Below, one piece after another: positions 50,972-60,721 of a stretch of DNA of 64,000 nucleotides. Positions within the stretch are counted from its first letter, which is position 1. Each line of letters begins with the position of its first letter. Below the pieces are notes generated by a model. It worked only from the letters and a program-made list of their open reading frames with translations, was not told the DNA's origin and ran no database searches. The position numbers and the translations under genes were made by a program. This DNA is from an uncultured Bacteroidales bacterium (GTDB taxonomy: Bacteria > Bacteroidota > Bacteroidia > Bacteroidales > UBA932), in contig CAMXAU010000001.1 of assembly GCA_947179325.1 (NCBI GenBank), positions 168,466 through 232,465 of the forward strand, read 5' to 3'.

Positions 50972-51166
50972 ATGAAAGCATCTGAAGTACGCGAAATGTC
51001 AATCGCAGATCTGCGTGACCGTATCGAGGTTGAGAAAGCGGCTCTTGATACAATGAAGATAAACCACACTATCTCTCCATTAGAGGATACGTCAAAGATT
51101 AAGAAGAGCAGGAAGGATATCGCCCGTATGATGACAATCCTTGCTGAAAAGGAAAAACAGAACTAA
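50972..51166 (+). CDS. rpmC: 50S ribosomal protein L29
   Basis: A 64-residue L29, a two-helix protein near the peptide exit tunnel and trigger-factor docking site. It begins [19 protein letters not shown], and the C-terminal helix has the [14 protein letters not shown] block. Order rplP-rpmC-rpsQ is canonical. Start ATG at 50972 is preceded by GGAGAAAAGAA, one of the few clear purine-rich sites in the window. Confidence 0.96.
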   Translation: MKASEVREMSIADLRDRIEVEKAALDTMKINHTISPLEDTSKIKKSRKDIARMMTILAEKEKQN

Positions 51167-51179
51167 AACTTGCATTCTG

Positions 51180-51434
51180 ATGGAAAGAAATCTTCGCAAA
51201 GAAAGAATAGGAGTTGTGGTCAGCAACAAGATGGACAAGACCATCGTGGTTGCGGTAGAAACTCAGAAGAAGCATCCGATTTACGGAAAGTTCGTAAAAC
51301 AGACCACAAAGTTTGTCGCTCAGGATGAGAAGAATGAGTGCAACGAGGGCGATACCGTGCGTATCATGGAGACACGTCCTCTCAGCAAGACAAAGAACTG
51401 GAGACTAGTAGAAATCGTAGAAAAAGTTAAATAG
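51180..51434 (+). CDS. rpsQ: 30S ribosomal protein S17
   Basis: An 84-residue OB-fold S17, a primary 16S rRNA binder. It starts [19 protein letters not shown] and contains the [16 protein letters not shown] region and the [13 protein letters not shown] block typical of the family. The chosen ATG (51180) lies 13 bp after the rpmC stop; the frame is open further upstream inside rpmC but that stretch is not part of the protein. Confidence 0.97.
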   Translation: MERNLRKERIGVVVSNKMDKTIVVAVETQKKHPIYGKFVKQTTKFVAQDEKNECNEGDTVRIMETRPLSKTKNWRLVEIVEKVK

Positions 51435-51436
51435 CA

Positions 51437-51802
51437 ATGATACAGCAGGAAACACGTTTACAGGTTGCAGACAACAGTGGCGCAAAGGAGGTTCTTTGTA
51501 TCCGCGTGCTGGGTGGTACTCGCCGCCGCTATGCAAAGGTGGGCGACAAGATTGTCGTTGCAGTAAAGAGCGCTATCCCTGGAGGAGATGCCAAGAAAGG
51601 TTCAGTTTCAAAGGCTGTGGTAGTGCGCACTAAAAAAGAGATTCGTAGAGCGGACGGTTCTTACATCCGTTTTGATGATAACGCTTGCGTACTTCTCAAC
51701 AACTCGGGTGAGGTTCGTGGAACACGTATCTTCGGCCCTGTTGCGAGGGAGCTTCGTGAGAATTACATGAAAATCGTTTCACTGGCACCGGAGGTCCTCT
51801 AA
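51437..51802 (+). CDS. rplN: 50S ribosomal protein L14
   Basis: A 121-residue L14 at the subunit interface, binding 23S rRNA near bridge B5/B8. It starts [19 protein letters not shown] and has the family signature block [12 protein letters not shown] at the C-terminus. It is two bases after the rpsQ stop, so the genes are tightly coupled. Confidence 0.97.
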   Translation: MIQQETRLQVADNSGAKEVLCIRVLGGTRRRYAKVGDKIVVAVKSAIPGGDAKKGSVSKAVVVRTKKEIRRADGSYIRFDDNACVLLNNSGEVRGTRIFGPVARELRENYMKIVSLAPEVL

Positions 51803-51814
51803 CAAGTAAGCATT

Positions 51815-52132
51815 ATGAAAAAATTCCATATTAAAAAAGGCGACACCGTTTTTGTCAATGCCGGCAACGACAAGGGAAAGACCGGTAAGGTGCTTGAGGT
51901 GATAACTTCAAAGGATCGCGCCATTGTTGAGGGTGTCAACATGGTCAGCAAGCACACAAAGCCAAGCCCTAAATATCCTCAGGGCGGTATTATTAAGCAA
52001 GAGGCAGGAGTCCATATTTCCAATCTTCAGCTGGTAGACCCTTCAAAGGGTGGCCCGACAAGGGTCGGCTACAAGTTTGTTGACGGAAAGAAGGTTCGTT
52101 ATTCAAAAAAATCTGGAGAGGAGATTAAATAA
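51815..52132 (+). CDS. rplX: 50S ribosomal protein L24
   Basis: A 105-residue L24, an assembly-initiator protein with a KOW motif ([21 protein letters not shown]). The [19 protein letters not shown] block is also characteristic. Its stop overlaps the rplE start by one base (TAATG), indicating translational coupling. Confidence 0.97.
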   Translation: MKKFHIKKGDTVFVNAGNDKGKTGKVLEVITSKDRAIVEGVNMVSKHTKPSPKYPQGGIIKQEAGVHISNLQLVDPSKGGPTRVGYKFVDGKKVRYSKKSGEEIK

Positions 52133-52731
52133 TGGCAGCAAAGAAGACAACAACCAAAGAGCAGGCTAAGCTGGCTGCAGGATATGTTCCTGATCTCAAG
52201 AAGGTATACAGGGAGCAGATTGTAGACAAGCTCATGAAGGAGTTCTCTTACTCTACAGTGATGCAGGTTCCAAAGCTTGTCAAGATAACAATAAACCAGG
52301 GTGTCGGTGACGCTACCGGAGACAAGAAACTCGTTGACGTTGCTCAGCAGGAGCTTTCCGCAATTACCGGACAGAAAGCTGTCGCAACAGTGTCAAGGAA
52401 GGACATCTCGAACTTCAAGCTCCGTAAAGGTATGCCTATCGGGGCAAAGGTTACTCTCCGTGACGTGAAGATGTATGAGTTCCTTGAGAGGCTGATCCGC
52501 ATCTCTCTTCCACGAATCAGGGACTTCAACGGTATCTCTGAGAAGATGGACGGCAAAGGAAACTACACCCTTGGAATCAAGGAGCAGATCATCTTCCCTG
52601 AGATTGACATCGACAAGATCTCAAAGATTCTCGGAATGGAGATTACTTTCGTCACTACAGCAAAGACCGATGAGGAGGCACATGCTCTTCTCCGTGAGTT
52701 CGGTCTGCCTTTCAAGAAACATAACAACTAA
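52132..52731 (+). CDS. rplE: 50S ribosomal protein L5
   Basis: A 199-residue L5 that with L18 and L25 holds 5S rRNA in the central protuberance. The [32 protein letters not shown] and [15 protein letters not shown] blocks are present. It is longer than the usual 179 residues because of a Lys/Thr/Ala-rich N-terminal extension of about 20 residues ([19 protein letters not shown]), as in several Bacteroidota. Confidence 0.97.
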   Translation: MAAKKTTTKEQAKLAAGYVPDLKKVYREQIVDKLMKEFSYSTVMQVPKLVKITINQGVGDATGDKKLVDVAQQELSAITGQKAVATVSRKDISNFKLRKGMPIGAKVTLRDVKMYEFLERLIRISLPRIRDFNGISEKMDGKGNYTLGIKEQIIFPEIDIDKISKILGMEITFVTTAKTDEEAHALLREFGLPFKKHNN

Positions 52732-52743
52732 AGGAGAACAAAG

Positions 52744-53013
52744 ATGGCAAAAGAATCAATGAAGGCCCGCGAGGTAAAACGCGCGAAATTAGTTGCAAAG
52801 TACGCCGCAAAGAGGAAAGCTCTTAAAGAGGCTGGTGACTGGGCTGCTCTTGACAAGCTCCCTAAGAACTCAAGCCCTTGCCGTTTGCACAACCGCTGTT
52901 CTCTCACCGGAAGACCAAAAGGTTATATGAGGAAGTTCGGTATCAGCCGTATCCAGTTCCGTGAGATGGCTAGCAACGGACTTATCCCGGGCGTTAAGAA
53001 GGCAAGCTGGTAA
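52744..53013 (+). CDS. rpsN: 30S ribosomal protein S14
   Basis: An 89-residue S14 of the 30S head. It carries [21 protein letters not shown], in which the two Cys of the usual zinc site remain but the second pair is absent, so it is a zinc-independent form. The reading frame is followed by a 109-bp spacer that holds a candidate structured RNA. Spacing to rplE is 12 bp. Confidence 0.97.
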   Translation: MAKESMKAREVKRAKLVAKYAAKRKALKEAGDWAALDKLPKNSSPCRLHNRCSLTGRPKGYMRKFGISRIQFREMASNGLIPGVKKASW

Positions 53014-53016
53014 GAC

Positions 53017-53106
53017 AGAAACAGGTTTTCTTGGCCGTCAGGCCAAGATTCCATTATATTATTTATTAACCATTTGGATATCGGGCGTCCTGAGACGCCG
53101 GTTTCT
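53017..53106 (+). promoter_or_regulatory. Candidate structured RNA between rpsN and rpsH
   Basis: An outer stem AGAAAC (53017-53022) with GTTTCT (53101-53106) closes two inner hairpins: CTTGGCC/GGCCAAG (53030-53036 and 53041-53047, loop GTCA) and GGCGTC/GACGCC (53084-53089 and 53094-53099, loop CTGA). All pairs are Watson-Crick. Neither hairpin is followed by a T run. The element lies directly upstream of rpsH, whose product is an autoregulator in other bacteria. Confidence 0.6.
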
Positions 53107-53122
53107 ACAAAAAAACAAAAAA

Positions 53123-53518
53123 ATGACTGATCCAATTGCAGATTATCTGACAAGAGTTCGCAATGCTTACCTCGCAGGTAAGAAGGTCGTTGAGATCCCT
53201 TCTTCAAAGATGAAGATGGCGATCACCAAAATCCTTTGCGACAAGGGATATGTCCTCAGCTACAAGCTTGTTGAGGGAACTCCCAGCAACACAATCAAGA
53301 TTGCCTTGAAGTATCATCCTCAGACTAAGACAGCCGCTGTCAAGAAGATTGTCCGCGTGTCTAAGCCTGGTCTCAGGAAGTACACTGATGTGGAGAACAT
53401 GCCACGTGTCCTCAATGGACTCGGAATAGCAATCCTTTCCACTTCTAAGGGAATCATCACCGACAAAGAGGCCAGAGAGCTTAATGTAGGCGGTGAGGTT
53501 ATATGTTATGTTTACTAA
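53123..53518 (+). CDS. rpsH: 30S ribosomal protein S8
   Basis: A 131-residue S8, a core 16S rRNA binder that in E. coli represses the spc operon by binding its mRNA. It begins MTDPIADYLTRVRNAYLAGK and ends with the signature TSKGIITDKEARELNVGGE. The ATG at 53123 is chosen; the upstream frame runs through the preceding intergenic structure. Candidate regulatory RNA lies just before it. Confidence 0.97.
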   Translation: MTDPIADYLTRVRNAYLAGKKVVEIPSSKMKMAITKILCDKGYVLSYKLVEGTPSNTIKIALKYHPQTKTAAVKKIVRVSKPGLRKYTDVENMPRVLNGLGIAILSTSKGIITDKEARELNVGGEVICYVY

Positions 53519-53536
53519 TCTAAAAGAATCCAAGTA

Positions 53537-54097
53537 ATGTCAAGAATTGGTAAATTGCCTGTACACCTTCCTGCAGGAGTGACTGTTGAGGTCCTTCCTG
53601 GAAATGTGGTTAAGGTTAAAGGCCCTAAGGGTGAACTGAGCCAGAAGGTTGACTCGGACATCACTGTCACCCTTGAGGGAAATGAAGTTAAATTGACCCG
53701 CCCTACAGATCTTCCGAGACATCGTTCTCTCCACGGTCTCTACCGTGCGCTGATCAACAACATGGTTGTCGGCGTCTCTGAGGGATATGAGATCCGTCAG
53801 GAGCTTGTCGGTGTGGGTTACCGTGTTGAGGTTAAGGGACAGACTCTTGAGTTCGCCCTCGGATTCTCTCACGATGTTCATTTTATGCTCCCGGCTGAAA
53901 TCAAGGCTGAGGCAGCTGAGGTAAAGAAGGGACAGAACCCTGTCCTCATCCTCAGGAGTAATGACAAACAGCTTATCGGACAGGTCGCAGCTAAGATCCG
54001 TTCACTGCGTAAGCCTGAACCATATAAGGGTAAAGGTATCAAGTTCGTTGGCGAGCAGCTTCGTCGTAAGGCCGGCAAGTCAGCAGGTGCTAAATAA
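53537..54097 (+). CDS. rplF: 50S ribosomal protein L6
   Basis: A 186-residue L6 with two tandem RNA-binding domains located near the factor-binding centre. MSRIGKLPVHLPAGVTVEV and the C-terminal KPEPYKGKGIKFVGE block are diagnostic. The order rpsH-rplF-rplR-rpsE is the standard spc arrangement. Confidence 0.97.
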   Translation: MSRIGKLPVHLPAGVTVEVLPGNVVKVKGPKGELSQKVDSDITVTLEGNEVKLTRPTDLPRHRSLHGLYRALINNMVVGVSEGYEIRQELVGVGYRVEVKGQTLEFALGFSHDVHFMLPAEIKAEAAEVKKGQNPVLILRSNDKQLIGQVAAKIRSLRKPEPYKGKGIKFVGEQLRRKAGKSAGAK

Positions 54098-54112
54098 TAG
54101 GAGGTTTGAGTT

Positions 54113-54475
54113 ATGGCATTGAATAAATTACAGAGAAGAAAAAGAATTCACTACCGTATACGCAAAGTCGTCAATGGTACTGCTGAGAGGCCAAGAATGG
54201 TTGTTTTCAGAAGCAACAAGCAGATTTACGTACAGGTTGTTGATGATTTGAAGGGTATTACACTTGTAGCAGCCGCTTCAAATGACAAGGAGCTTGCCGC
54301 AGAGTGCAAAGGCAAGTGCGGAAAGGATGCAGCTGCAATCGTCGGAAAGAAGATTGCTGAGCGTGCTCTCGCAAAGGGAATCACCACAATATCTTTCGAC
54401 CGTGGAGGTTACCTTTATCATGGAAGAGTTAAAAGTTTGGCTGATGCTGCCCGTGAAGGTGGCCTAATTTTCTAA
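54113..54475 (+). CDS. rplR: 50S ribosomal protein L18
   Basis: A 120-residue L18 that binds 5S rRNA with L5. It has an Arg/Lys-rich N-terminus ([14 protein letters not shown]) and the C-terminal block [24 protein letters not shown] purine-rich GGAGG stretch precedes the start by about 9 bp. Confidence 0.97.
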   Translation: MALNKLQRRKRIHYRIRKVVNGTAERPRMVVFRSNKQIYVQVVDDLKGITLVAAASNDKELAAECKGKCGKDAAAIVGKKIAERALAKGITTISFDRGGYLYHGRVKSLADAAREGGLIF

Positions 54476-54484
54476 TCAAAGACT

Positions 54485-55003
54485 ATGGCAAATACAAATG
54501 TTAAAAGAGTAAAGACATCTGATCTTGAACTTAAAGACAGATTGGTAGCCATCCAGAGAGTGACAAAGGTCACTAAGGGTGGTCGTCACTTCAGCTTTGC
54601 AGCCATTGTTGTGGTAGGTGACGAGAACGGCGTTGTAGGCTATGGTCTTGGAAAAGCCAATGAGGTCACTACTGCAATTTCAAAGGGAATAGAGGATGCA
54701 AAGAAGAATCTTGTAAAGGTTCCAGTCCTGAACAAGACTATCCCTCATGAGCAGGAGGCCAAATTCGGCGGAGCGCGTGTATTCATGAAACCGGCAGCGC
54801 CTGGTACAGGAGTAAAGGCCGGTGGTGCGATGCGTGCCGTGTTCGAGTCAGTCGGAGTACAGAACGTGCTTGCAAAATCAAAAGGTTCATCTAACCCTCA
54901 CAACCTTGTGAAGGCAACTGTTGCCGCACTCGTTGAAATGAGGGATGCCTACACTGTTGCCGGACTTCGTGGTATTCCTATGAGCAGAGTATTCAAAGGT
55001 TAA
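54485..55003 (+). CDS. rpsE: 30S ribosomal protein S5
   Basis: A 172-residue S5 that helps control decoding accuracy at the mRNA entry channel. The N-terminal double-stranded-RNA-binding domain ([17 protein letters not shown]), the [10 protein letters not shown] turn and the C-terminal RGIPMSRVF are visible. Length is normal. Confidence 0.97.
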   Translation: MANTNVKRVKTSDLELKDRLVAIQRVTKVTKGGRHFSFAAIVVVGDENGVVGYGLGKANEVTTAISKGIEDAKKNLVKVPVLNKTIPHEQEAKFGGARVFMKPAAPGTGVKAGGAMRAVFESVGVQNVLAKSKGSSNPHNLVKATVAALVEMRDAYTVAGLRGIPMSRVFKG

Positions 55004-55017
55004 AGGAGGATACAGAA

Positions 55018-55200
55018 ATGGCAAAAGTTAAGATAACCCAGATAAAAAGCAAGAACGGTGCAACCAAGAGGCAGATTGCAAATCTCCAGTCTCTCGGTAT
55101 CCACAGACTGCACCAGACTGTAGAGGTAGAACTTACTCCTGTTACTTCAGGTATGCTTGAGAAGGTTCTTCATCTTGTAACTGTAGAGGAAACTAAATAG
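55018..55200 (+). CDS. rpmD: 50S ribosomal protein L30
   Basis: A 60-residue bacterial-type L30: KVKITQIKSKNGATKRQ, then the LGIHRLHQTVEVE block. AGGAGG precedes the start at 55005-55011. Together with L15 it forms the usual spc order rpsE-rpmD-rplO-secY. Confidence 0.95.
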   Translation: MAKVKITQIKSKNGATKRQIANLQSLGIHRLHQTVEVELTPVTSGMLEKVLHLVTVEETK

Positions 55201-55213
55201 GGAGGACTGACAG

Positions 55214-55663
55214 ATGAAATTACATAATTTGAAACCAGCAGAAGGTTCTACAAAAAAAGTAAAGAGAATCGGACGCGGCGAGGGCTCAGGACACGGCGGA
55301 ACATCAACCCGCGGTCACAAGGGTGCCCAGGCTCGTTCTGGATATTCTCACAAGATCGGATTTGAGGGTGGACAGATGCCTATCCAGCGCCGTCTTCCTA
55401 AATTCGGATTTACAAACCCTAACAGAGTAGAGTACAAGGGTATCAATGTCAGCGTTCTTCAGGCTCTTGCAGAGAAGACAAATGTTGATACAATTACTGT
55501 TGAGACTCTCATGGAGGCAGGCTTCATCTCAAAGAACCAGCTCGTGAAGATCCTCGGCAACGGTGAGCTTACAGCCAAATTGGATGTAACAGCACACGCT
55601 TTCTCTAAATCAGCAATTGCGAAGATTGAGGCTGCCGGAGGAAAAACGACTACAATTGAATAG
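55214..55663 (+). CDS. rplO: 50S ribosomal protein L15
   Basis: A 149-residue L15 with the Gly/Arg/Ser-rich N-terminal extension that penetrates the 23S rRNA ([20 protein letters not shown]) followed by the family block [23 protein letters not shown] site lies just before the start. secY begins 2 bp after its stop, so the two are coupled. Confidence 0.97.
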   Translation: MKLHNLKPAEGSTKKVKRIGRGEGSGHGGTSTRGHKGAQARSGYSHKIGFEGGQMPIQRRLPKFGFTNPNRVEYKGINVSVLQALAEKTNVDTITVETLMEAGFISKNQLVKILGNGELTAKLDVTAHAFSKSAIAKIEAAGGKTTTIE

Positions 55664-55665
55664 AG

Positions 55666-57003
55666 ATGAAGAAATTTATTCAGACAATCAAGAACATCTT
55701 CAAGATTGAGGAGCTACGCAAGAGGATAGTTTATACTGTCCTCCTGCTGTTGGTTTATCGCCTCGGATGCTTTATCGTGCTTCCGGGTATAGACTCAACT
55801 CTGCTTGCCAATCTCCAGAGCAATTCTTCAGAAGGTCTTGTCGGCCTGCTGAACATGTTCTCGGGAGGAGCATTCGGAAACGCCTCGATCTTTGCACTGG
55901 GTGTGATGCCGTATATCTCGGCATCTATCGTCATCCAGCTGCTCGGCGTTTTCGTGCCTTACTTCAGGAAACTCCAGATGGAGGGCGAAAGCGGACGCAG
56001 AAAGATGAATCAGTTGACAAGGTATCTTACCATCCTGATTCTCTGCATCCAGGGACCTGCCTATATGGCTTCACTTCACAACCAGATTCCTGCTGAGGCA
56101 TTCCTTGCTGTCAACAGGCTTGGATGGAGCAACTTTGTTTTCAACATCGTTTCGACAATGATTCTCATTGGAGGAACAATGTTCGTGATGTGGCTTGGCG
56201 AGCGTATTACTGACAGGGGACTCGGCAACGGTATTTCACTGATTATCATGATCGGTATCGTGGCACGTCTTCCATATGCCCTCACTGCAGAAATCGGTGA
56301 GAAACTGAACAGCAATACCGGCGGTCTGCTTCTTCTGGTTGTTGAGTTTGTTGTCCTTTTCTTTGTCTTTATCGCAGCTATTGCGCTTGTGCAGGGAGTA
56401 AGGAAAGTTCCTGTGCAGTATGCAAAGAGAGTTGTAGGCAACAAGCAGTATGGCGGAGTGCGCCAGTATCTGCCTATGAAGATCAATGCGGCAGGTGTGA
56501 TGCCTATCATCTTTGCACAGGCACTCATGCTTTTCCCTCTGATTTTCTCAAAGTTCGATGCAACACGCGGACTTGCTGCAACCTTGAGCAATTATACCGG
56601 TATTTGGTATAACTTGATATTCGGATTTCTCGTTGTCATCTTCACTTATTTCTACACAGCTGTCACTGTCAGCCCGACTATGATGGCTGAGGAGATGAAG
56701 AAGAATGGCGGATTCATACCTGGAGTAAAGCCAGGCAAGAAGACTGTTGAGTATCTTGATGACATTCTGTCAAGGGTTACTCTTCCTGGTTCTTTCTTTC
56801 TTGCGCTTATCGCAATCCTCCCGGCATTCGCAATGATGCTCGGAGTCAACAACCAGTTTGCAAGTTTCTATGGTGGTACTTCCCTCCTGATTCTTGTGGG
56901 TGTTGTCCTTGATACGCTCCAGCAGATCGAGAGTTATCTTCTCATGCGTCACTATGACGGACTGATGAAGACCGGTCGTCTGAAAGGACGTTCCGGAATG
57001 TAA
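55666..57003 (+). CDS. secY: Preprotein translocase subunit SecY
   Basis: A 445-residue ten-helix channel subunit of the Sec translocon. The plug region and SecY motifs are present: LLNMFSGGAFGNASIFALGVMPYISASI in TM2, and the cytoplasmic loops GNGISLIIMIG and KPGKKTVEYLDDILSRVT. The C-terminus ends in a Lys/Arg-rich tail (KTGRLKGRSGM). Length is normal. Confidence 0.98.
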   Translation: MKKFIQTIKNIFKIEELRKRIVYTVLLLLVYRLGCFIVLPGIDSTLLANLQSNSSEGLVGLLNMFSGGAFGNASIFALGVMPYISASIVIQLLGVFVPYFRKLQMEGESGRRKMNQLTRYLTILILCIQGPAYMASLHNQIPAEAFLAVNRLGWSNFVFNIVSTMILIGGTMFVMWLGERITDRGLGNGISLIIMIGIVARLPYALTAEIGEKLNSNTGGLLLLVVEFVVLFFVFIAAIALVQGVRKVPVQYAKRVVGNKQYGGVRQYLPMKINAAGVMPIIFAQALMLFPLIFSKFDATRGLAATLSNYTGIWYNLIFGFLVVIFTYFYTAVTVSPTMMAEEMKKNGGFIPGVKPGKKTVEYLDDILSRVTLPGSFFLALIAILPAFAMMLGVNNQFASFYGGTSLLILVGVVLDTLQQIESYLLMRHYDGLMKTGRLKGRSGM

Positions 57004-57024
57004 TTTCAATAAGTTCTTTGGAAG

Positions 57025-57798
57025 ATGGTAAAGCCTAAGACAGAGGAAGAGATAGAGCTGATGCGCGAGAATGCCATTCTCGTTTCCAAGACATTGGCGG
57101 AGGTCGGTAAGCTGGTTGCCCCAGGTGTGACAACTCTTGAGTTGAATAAGGTAGCCGAGACCTTTATCCGTGACCACGGAGCTATACCAAGTTTCCTCGG
57201 TTATGAAGGTTTTCCCGCAGCATTGTGCATGTCTGTGAATGATGTCGTTGTCCACGGTTTCCCGTCGGACTATGTCCTTAAGGAGGGCGACATTGTTTCT
57301 GTGGACTGCGGTACTTTGTACAAAGGTTATAACGGAGATTCGGCATACACTTTCCCGGTCGGGGAAGTGGACGCCGAGACCCGGAAGCTCCTGGATGTTA
57401 CAAAGGCCTCTCTCTACAAAGGCATCGCAGCAGCTGTTGACGGGAACAGGACAGGTGACATTGGACACGCGGTACAGTCGTATGTCGAGTCATTCGGGTT
57501 CTCCGTTGTCCGTGAACTGGAAGGACACGGAATCGGCCGGAAGATGCACGAAAACCCTGGCGTCCCTAACTATGGACGTCCTGGACATGGTGCAAAGCTT
57601 GTCGATGGAATGACTATATGTATTGAGCCTATGATCAATGCCGGTACAAGAGGTGTGTATTTAGCTAAAAATGGTTGGGCAGTGCACACAGCGGACCACC
57701 GGAGGTCAGCTCACTATGAACTTACGGTTGTTGTCAGAAAGGGTGTCCCTGAAGTTCTGTCAACCTTTGAGTTTATTGAAAAGGATGTTAAATTTTAA
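57025..57798 (+). CDS. map: Methionine aminopeptidase, type I
   Basis: A 257-residue metallo-aminopeptidase that removes the initiator Met. Metal and catalytic residues are in VVHGFPSD (His), VDCGTLYKGYNGDSAY (two Asp), EGHGIGR (His), CIEPMINAG (Glu) and SAHYELTVVV (Glu). The usual secY-map-infA order is kept, with 21 bp after secY. Confidence 0.97.
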   Translation: MVKPKTEEEIELMRENAILVSKTLAEVGKLVAPGVTTLELNKVAETFIRDHGAIPSFLGYEGFPAALCMSVNDVVVHGFPSDYVLKEGDIVSVDCGTLYKGYNGDSAYTFPVGEVDAETRKLLDVTKASLYKGIAAAVDGNRTGDIGHAVQSYVESFGFSVVRELEGHGIGRKMHENPGVPNYGRPGHGAKLVDGMTICIEPMINAGTRGVYLAKNGWAVHTADHRRSAHYELTVVVRKGVPEVLSTFEFIEKDVKF

Positions 57799-57808
57799 GT
57801 GATATTTT

Positions 57809-58027
57809 ATGCCGAAACAATCAGCAATCGAACAGGAGGGAGTAATAGTTGAAACTCTTCCAAATGCAATGTTCAAGGTAGAATTGGAAAACGGGCATGT
57901 CATCATTGCCCATATCTCCGGTAAGATGAGAATGAACTATATCAAGATTCTTCCGGGCGACAGGGTAAGGGTGGAAATGTCACCTTATGATTTATCAAAA
58001 GGAAGAATTTCTTTCAGATACAAATAA
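57809..58027 (+). CDS. infA: Translation initiation factor IF-1
   Basis: A 72-residue single OB-fold (S1-like) factor that binds the 30S A site. The [24 protein letters not shown] and [13 protein letters not shown] segments match the family, ending RISFRYK. The 90-bp gap to rpmJ contains a small hairpin TTGCC/GGCAA (58034-58048). Confidence 0.97.
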   Translation: MPKQSAIEQEGVIVETLPNAMFKVELENGHVIIAHISGKMRMNYIKILPGDRVRVEMSPYDLSKGRISFRYK

Positions 58028-58117
58028 AATAAATTGCCAGTCGGGCAAAACAGAATTTATTCTGATTATGCCGAGATGCCGCATTTATTGTAAACGCAAG
58101 TTTAAAAAATTACGATA

Positions 58118-58234
58118 ATGAAAGTAAAAGCATCCATCAAGAAGCGCAGCGAAGACTGCAAGATCGTAAAACGTAAAGGCCGTCTTTACGTGATCTGCAA
58201 AAAGAACCCTAAGTTCAAGATGCGCCAGGGATAA
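58118..58234 (+). CDS. rpmJ: 50S ribosomal protein L36
   Basis: A 38-residue protein beginning [20 protein letters not shown] and ending KFKMRQG, which matches bacterial L36. Of the zinc-ribbon ligands only two Cys (SEDCK and VICKK) remain, so it is a form that probably does not bind zinc. The position between infA and rpsM is canonical. It binds 23S rRNA near domain V. Confidence 0.96.
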   Translation: MKVKASIKKRSEDCKIVKRKGRLYVICKKNPKFKMRQG

Positions 58235-58268
58235 TTTAATTGTATAACATATTAAGTAATAATAGATT

Positions 58269-58646
58269 ATGGCACGTATAGCCGGTGTTGATTTACCTAA
58301 TAACAAAAGAGGAGAGATAGGACTTACCTATATCTTCGGAATAGGCCGCAGTTCTGCGAGGAAGATTCTTTCCAAGCTGGACATCGACTTTGACACTAAG
58401 GTAGGTGACTGGAACGACGAGCAGATCGCCGGAATCCGTAACCTCATTGCTGAGGAATACAAGATCGAGGGAGAGCTCCGTTCTGCTATCCAGATGAACA
58501 TCAAGCGTCTTATGGATATCGGATGCTACAGGGGAATCCGTCATCGTAACGGTCTTCCTGTACGCGGACAGAGCACCAAGAATAACGCCCGTACAAGAAA
58601 GGGTAAGAAGAAAACTGTTGCTAACAAGAAGAAGGCAACTAAATAA
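58269..58646 (+). CDS. rpsM: 30S ribosomal protein S13
   Basis: A 125-residue S13 in the 30S head that contacts P-site tRNA and bridge B1. The [19 protein letters not shown] start, the [11 protein letters not shown] helix-hairpin-helix block and the C-terminal [14 protein letters not shown] are diagnostic. Confidence 0.97.
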   Translation: MARIAGVDLPNNKRGEIGLTYIFGIGRSSARKILSKLDIDFDTKVGDWNDEQIAGIRNLIAEEYKIEGELRSAIQMNIKRLMDIGCYRGIRHRNGLPVRGQSTKNNARTRKGKKKTVANKKKATK

Positions 58647-58658
58647 TTGAGATGAACT

Positions 58659-59048
58659 ATGGCAAAGAAAACAACAACAAGTAAAAAGAGAGTTGTCAAG
58701 GTTGACGCTTATGGCGAGGCTCATATTTCATCGACCTTCAACAACGTTATCATTTCTCTTACTAACAACATAGGACAGGTTATCAGCTGGTCTTCTGCAG
58801 GTAAGAGCGGTTTCAGGGGTTCAAAGAAGAACACTCCGTATGCAGCTCAGGTTGCTGCAGCTGATGCAGCTAAGGTTGCGTATGACCTTGGTCTCCGTAA
58901 GGTAAAGGCCTATGTCAAGGGTCCGGGAGCAGGACGTGAGTCAGCTATCAGGACTATCCACGGTGCAGGTATCGAAGTTACAGAGATTATCGACGTCACT
59001 CCTATGCCACACAATGGCTGTAGACCAAAAGGCCGTCGTAAAGTTTAA
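58659..59048 (+). CDS. rpsK: 30S ribosomal protein S11
   Basis: A 129-residue S11 lining the mRNA exit channel on the 30S platform. The [35 protein letters not shown] and C-terminal [15 protein letters not shown] blocks identify it. Located 12 bp after rpsM. Confidence 0.97.
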   Translation: MAKKTTTSKKRVVKVDAYGEAHISSTFNNVIISLTNNIGQVISWSSAGKSGFRGSKKNTPYAAQVAAADAAKVAYDLGLRKVKAYVKGPGAGRESAIRTIHGAGIEVTEIIDVTPMPHNGCRPKGRRKV

Positions 59049-59080
59049 TTTTGTAACAATTCTTAAAAAGATAGATTACT

Positions 59081-59683
59081 ATGGCAAGATATACTGGACC
59101 AAGTACAAAGATTGCGCGTAAATTCGGTGAGCCGATTTTCGGTACAGATAAAGACTTTGAGAAAAGGAATTATCCTCCGGGACAGCACGGTCTGGCAAGG
59201 AAGCGCAAGAAGACATCTGAGTATGGTACTCAGTTGAAAGAGAAACAGAAAGTTAAATATGCATACGGTCTGCTTGAGAGACAGTTCCGCAATCTCTATG
59301 AGAAAGCGTCTCGCATGAAGGGACAGAAAGGTGAGAACCTTGTTATCCTTCTCGAGTCACGTCTTGACAACATTGTCTACCGTCTCGGTATCGCCCCTAC
59401 AAGGGCAGCTGCAAGGCAGCTTGTATCGCATCGTCACATTACTTTGAATGGTGCTGTCTGCAACATCCCTTCAGTTCTTGTTAAGCCAGGTGATGTTGTT
59501 GCAGTAAGGGAGAGGTCAAAGAGCCTTGAGGTCATCGCTGCAAGCGTGGCTTCTGCATCAAGATATTCATGGCTTGAATTTGATGCAAAGTCTCTTACCG
59601 GAAAATATCTCAATGTCCCTGTAAGGGAGGAGATTCCTGAGACAATCAACGAGCAGCTTATCGTCGAGTTGTATTCTAAGTAA
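59081..59683 (+). CDS. rpsD: 30S ribosomal protein S4
   Basis: A 200-residue S4, the primary assembly protein of the 5' domain, with an S4 RNA-binding domain ([30 protein letters not shown]). The N-terminal zinc-type Cys cluster is absent. In E. coli S4 represses the alpha operon; no corresponding pseudoknot was searched for here. Confidence 0.97.
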   Translation: MARYTGPSTKIARKFGEPIFGTDKDFEKRNYPPGQHGLARKRKKTSEYGTQLKEKQKVKYAYGLLERQFRNLYEKASRMKGQKGENLVILLESRLDNIVYRLGIAPTRAAARQLVSHRHITLNGAVCNIPSVLVKPGDVVAVRERSKSLEVIAASVASASRYSWLEFDAKSLTGKYLNVPVREEIPETINEQLIVELYSK

Positions 59684-59710
59684 TAATTAACACCTAATAA
59701 AGAATTAAAC

Positions 59711-60718
59711 ATGGCAATCTTAGCATTTCAGAAACCTGACAAGGTGATAATGCTCGAAGGAACCGATACCGTTGGCCATTTCGAGTTCAGGCCTCTTGAG
59801 CCTGGATACGCGCAGACCATCGGTAACGCCCTTCGCCGCATTTTGCTGTCATCTCTGGAAGGTTTTGCTATCAATTCAGTCAAGATTTCGGGTGTGGACC
59901 ACGAGTTCGCTACTATCCCGGGAGTGATTGAAGGTATGCAGGACATCATCCTTAACCTTAAACAGGTGAGATTCAAAAGAATGGTGGAAACTGTAGATTC
60001 CGAGGTGGCAAACATCGTGATCAGCGGTAAGCAGGAATTCACCGCAGAGGATATCTCAAAAGGATTGTCTTCTTTCCAGGTGTTGAATCCAGAGCAGCAC
60101 ATCTGCTTCCTTGAACCGTCAGTTAAGCTGGAGATTACTCTCAATATCAACAAGGGCCGTGGATTTGTCCCTGCAGACGAGAACAGGGACGAGAATACTC
60201 CAATCGGAACTATTCCTGTTGATGCGAGCTACACTCCTATCGTGAATGTAAACTGGTCAGCAGACAACTGGCGTGTCGAGCAGAAGACTGACTATGAGAA
60301 ATTGAACCTTGAGATTGTAACTGATGGTTCAATAACTCCGAGCAATGCTCTTCAGGAGGCTGCAAACATCCTCATCTATCATTTCAAGTTGTTTACAGAT
60401 GACAAGAAGCTTTCTCTTGAGAGCGCAATCGAGTCTGATTCAAAGGAACTTGATGAGGAATCACTCCGCATGAGGCATCTCCTTCTTACCAAGCTTTCAG
60501 ACATGGGACTCTCTGTCAGGGCCTACAACTGTCTTAAGGCTGCGGACATCGATACTTTCGCTGACCTCGTTTCATATTCAAGGTCTGAACTGATGAAGTT
60601 CAGGAACTTTGGACGGAAGTCATTGAGCGAAATCGATCTGCTCGTGGAGAAGATGAAGCTTACATTCGGAATGGATGTTACCAAGTATAATATTGAACCA
60701 AAGAAAAAGATCCTATAA
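59711..60718 (+). CDS. rpoA: RNA polymerase alpha subunit
   Basis: A 335-residue alpha subunit. The N-terminal dimerisation domain has the [28 protein letters not shown] block; the C-terminal domain (about 250-320) has [14 protein letters not shown] and [15 protein letters not shown], which contact UP elements and regulators. Acidic linker of about 15 residues lies between. rplQ begins 3 bp downstream. Confidence 0.98.
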   Translation: MAILAFQKPDKVIMLEGTDTVGHFEFRPLEPGYAQTIGNALRRILLSSLEGFAINSVKISGVDHEFATIPGVIEGMQDIILNLKQVRFKRMVETVDSEVANIVISGKQEFTAEDISKGLSSFQVLNPEQHICFLEPSVKLEITLNINKGRGFVPADENRDENTPIGTIPVDASYTPIVNVNWSADNWRVEQKTDYEKLNLEIVTDGSITPSNALQEAANILIYHFKLFTDDKKLSLESAIESDSKELDEESLRMRHLLLTKLSDMGLSVRAYNCLKAADIDTFADLVSYSRSELMKFRNFGRKSLSEIDLLVEKMKLTFGMDVTKYNIEPKKKIL

Positions 60719-60721
60719 AGT

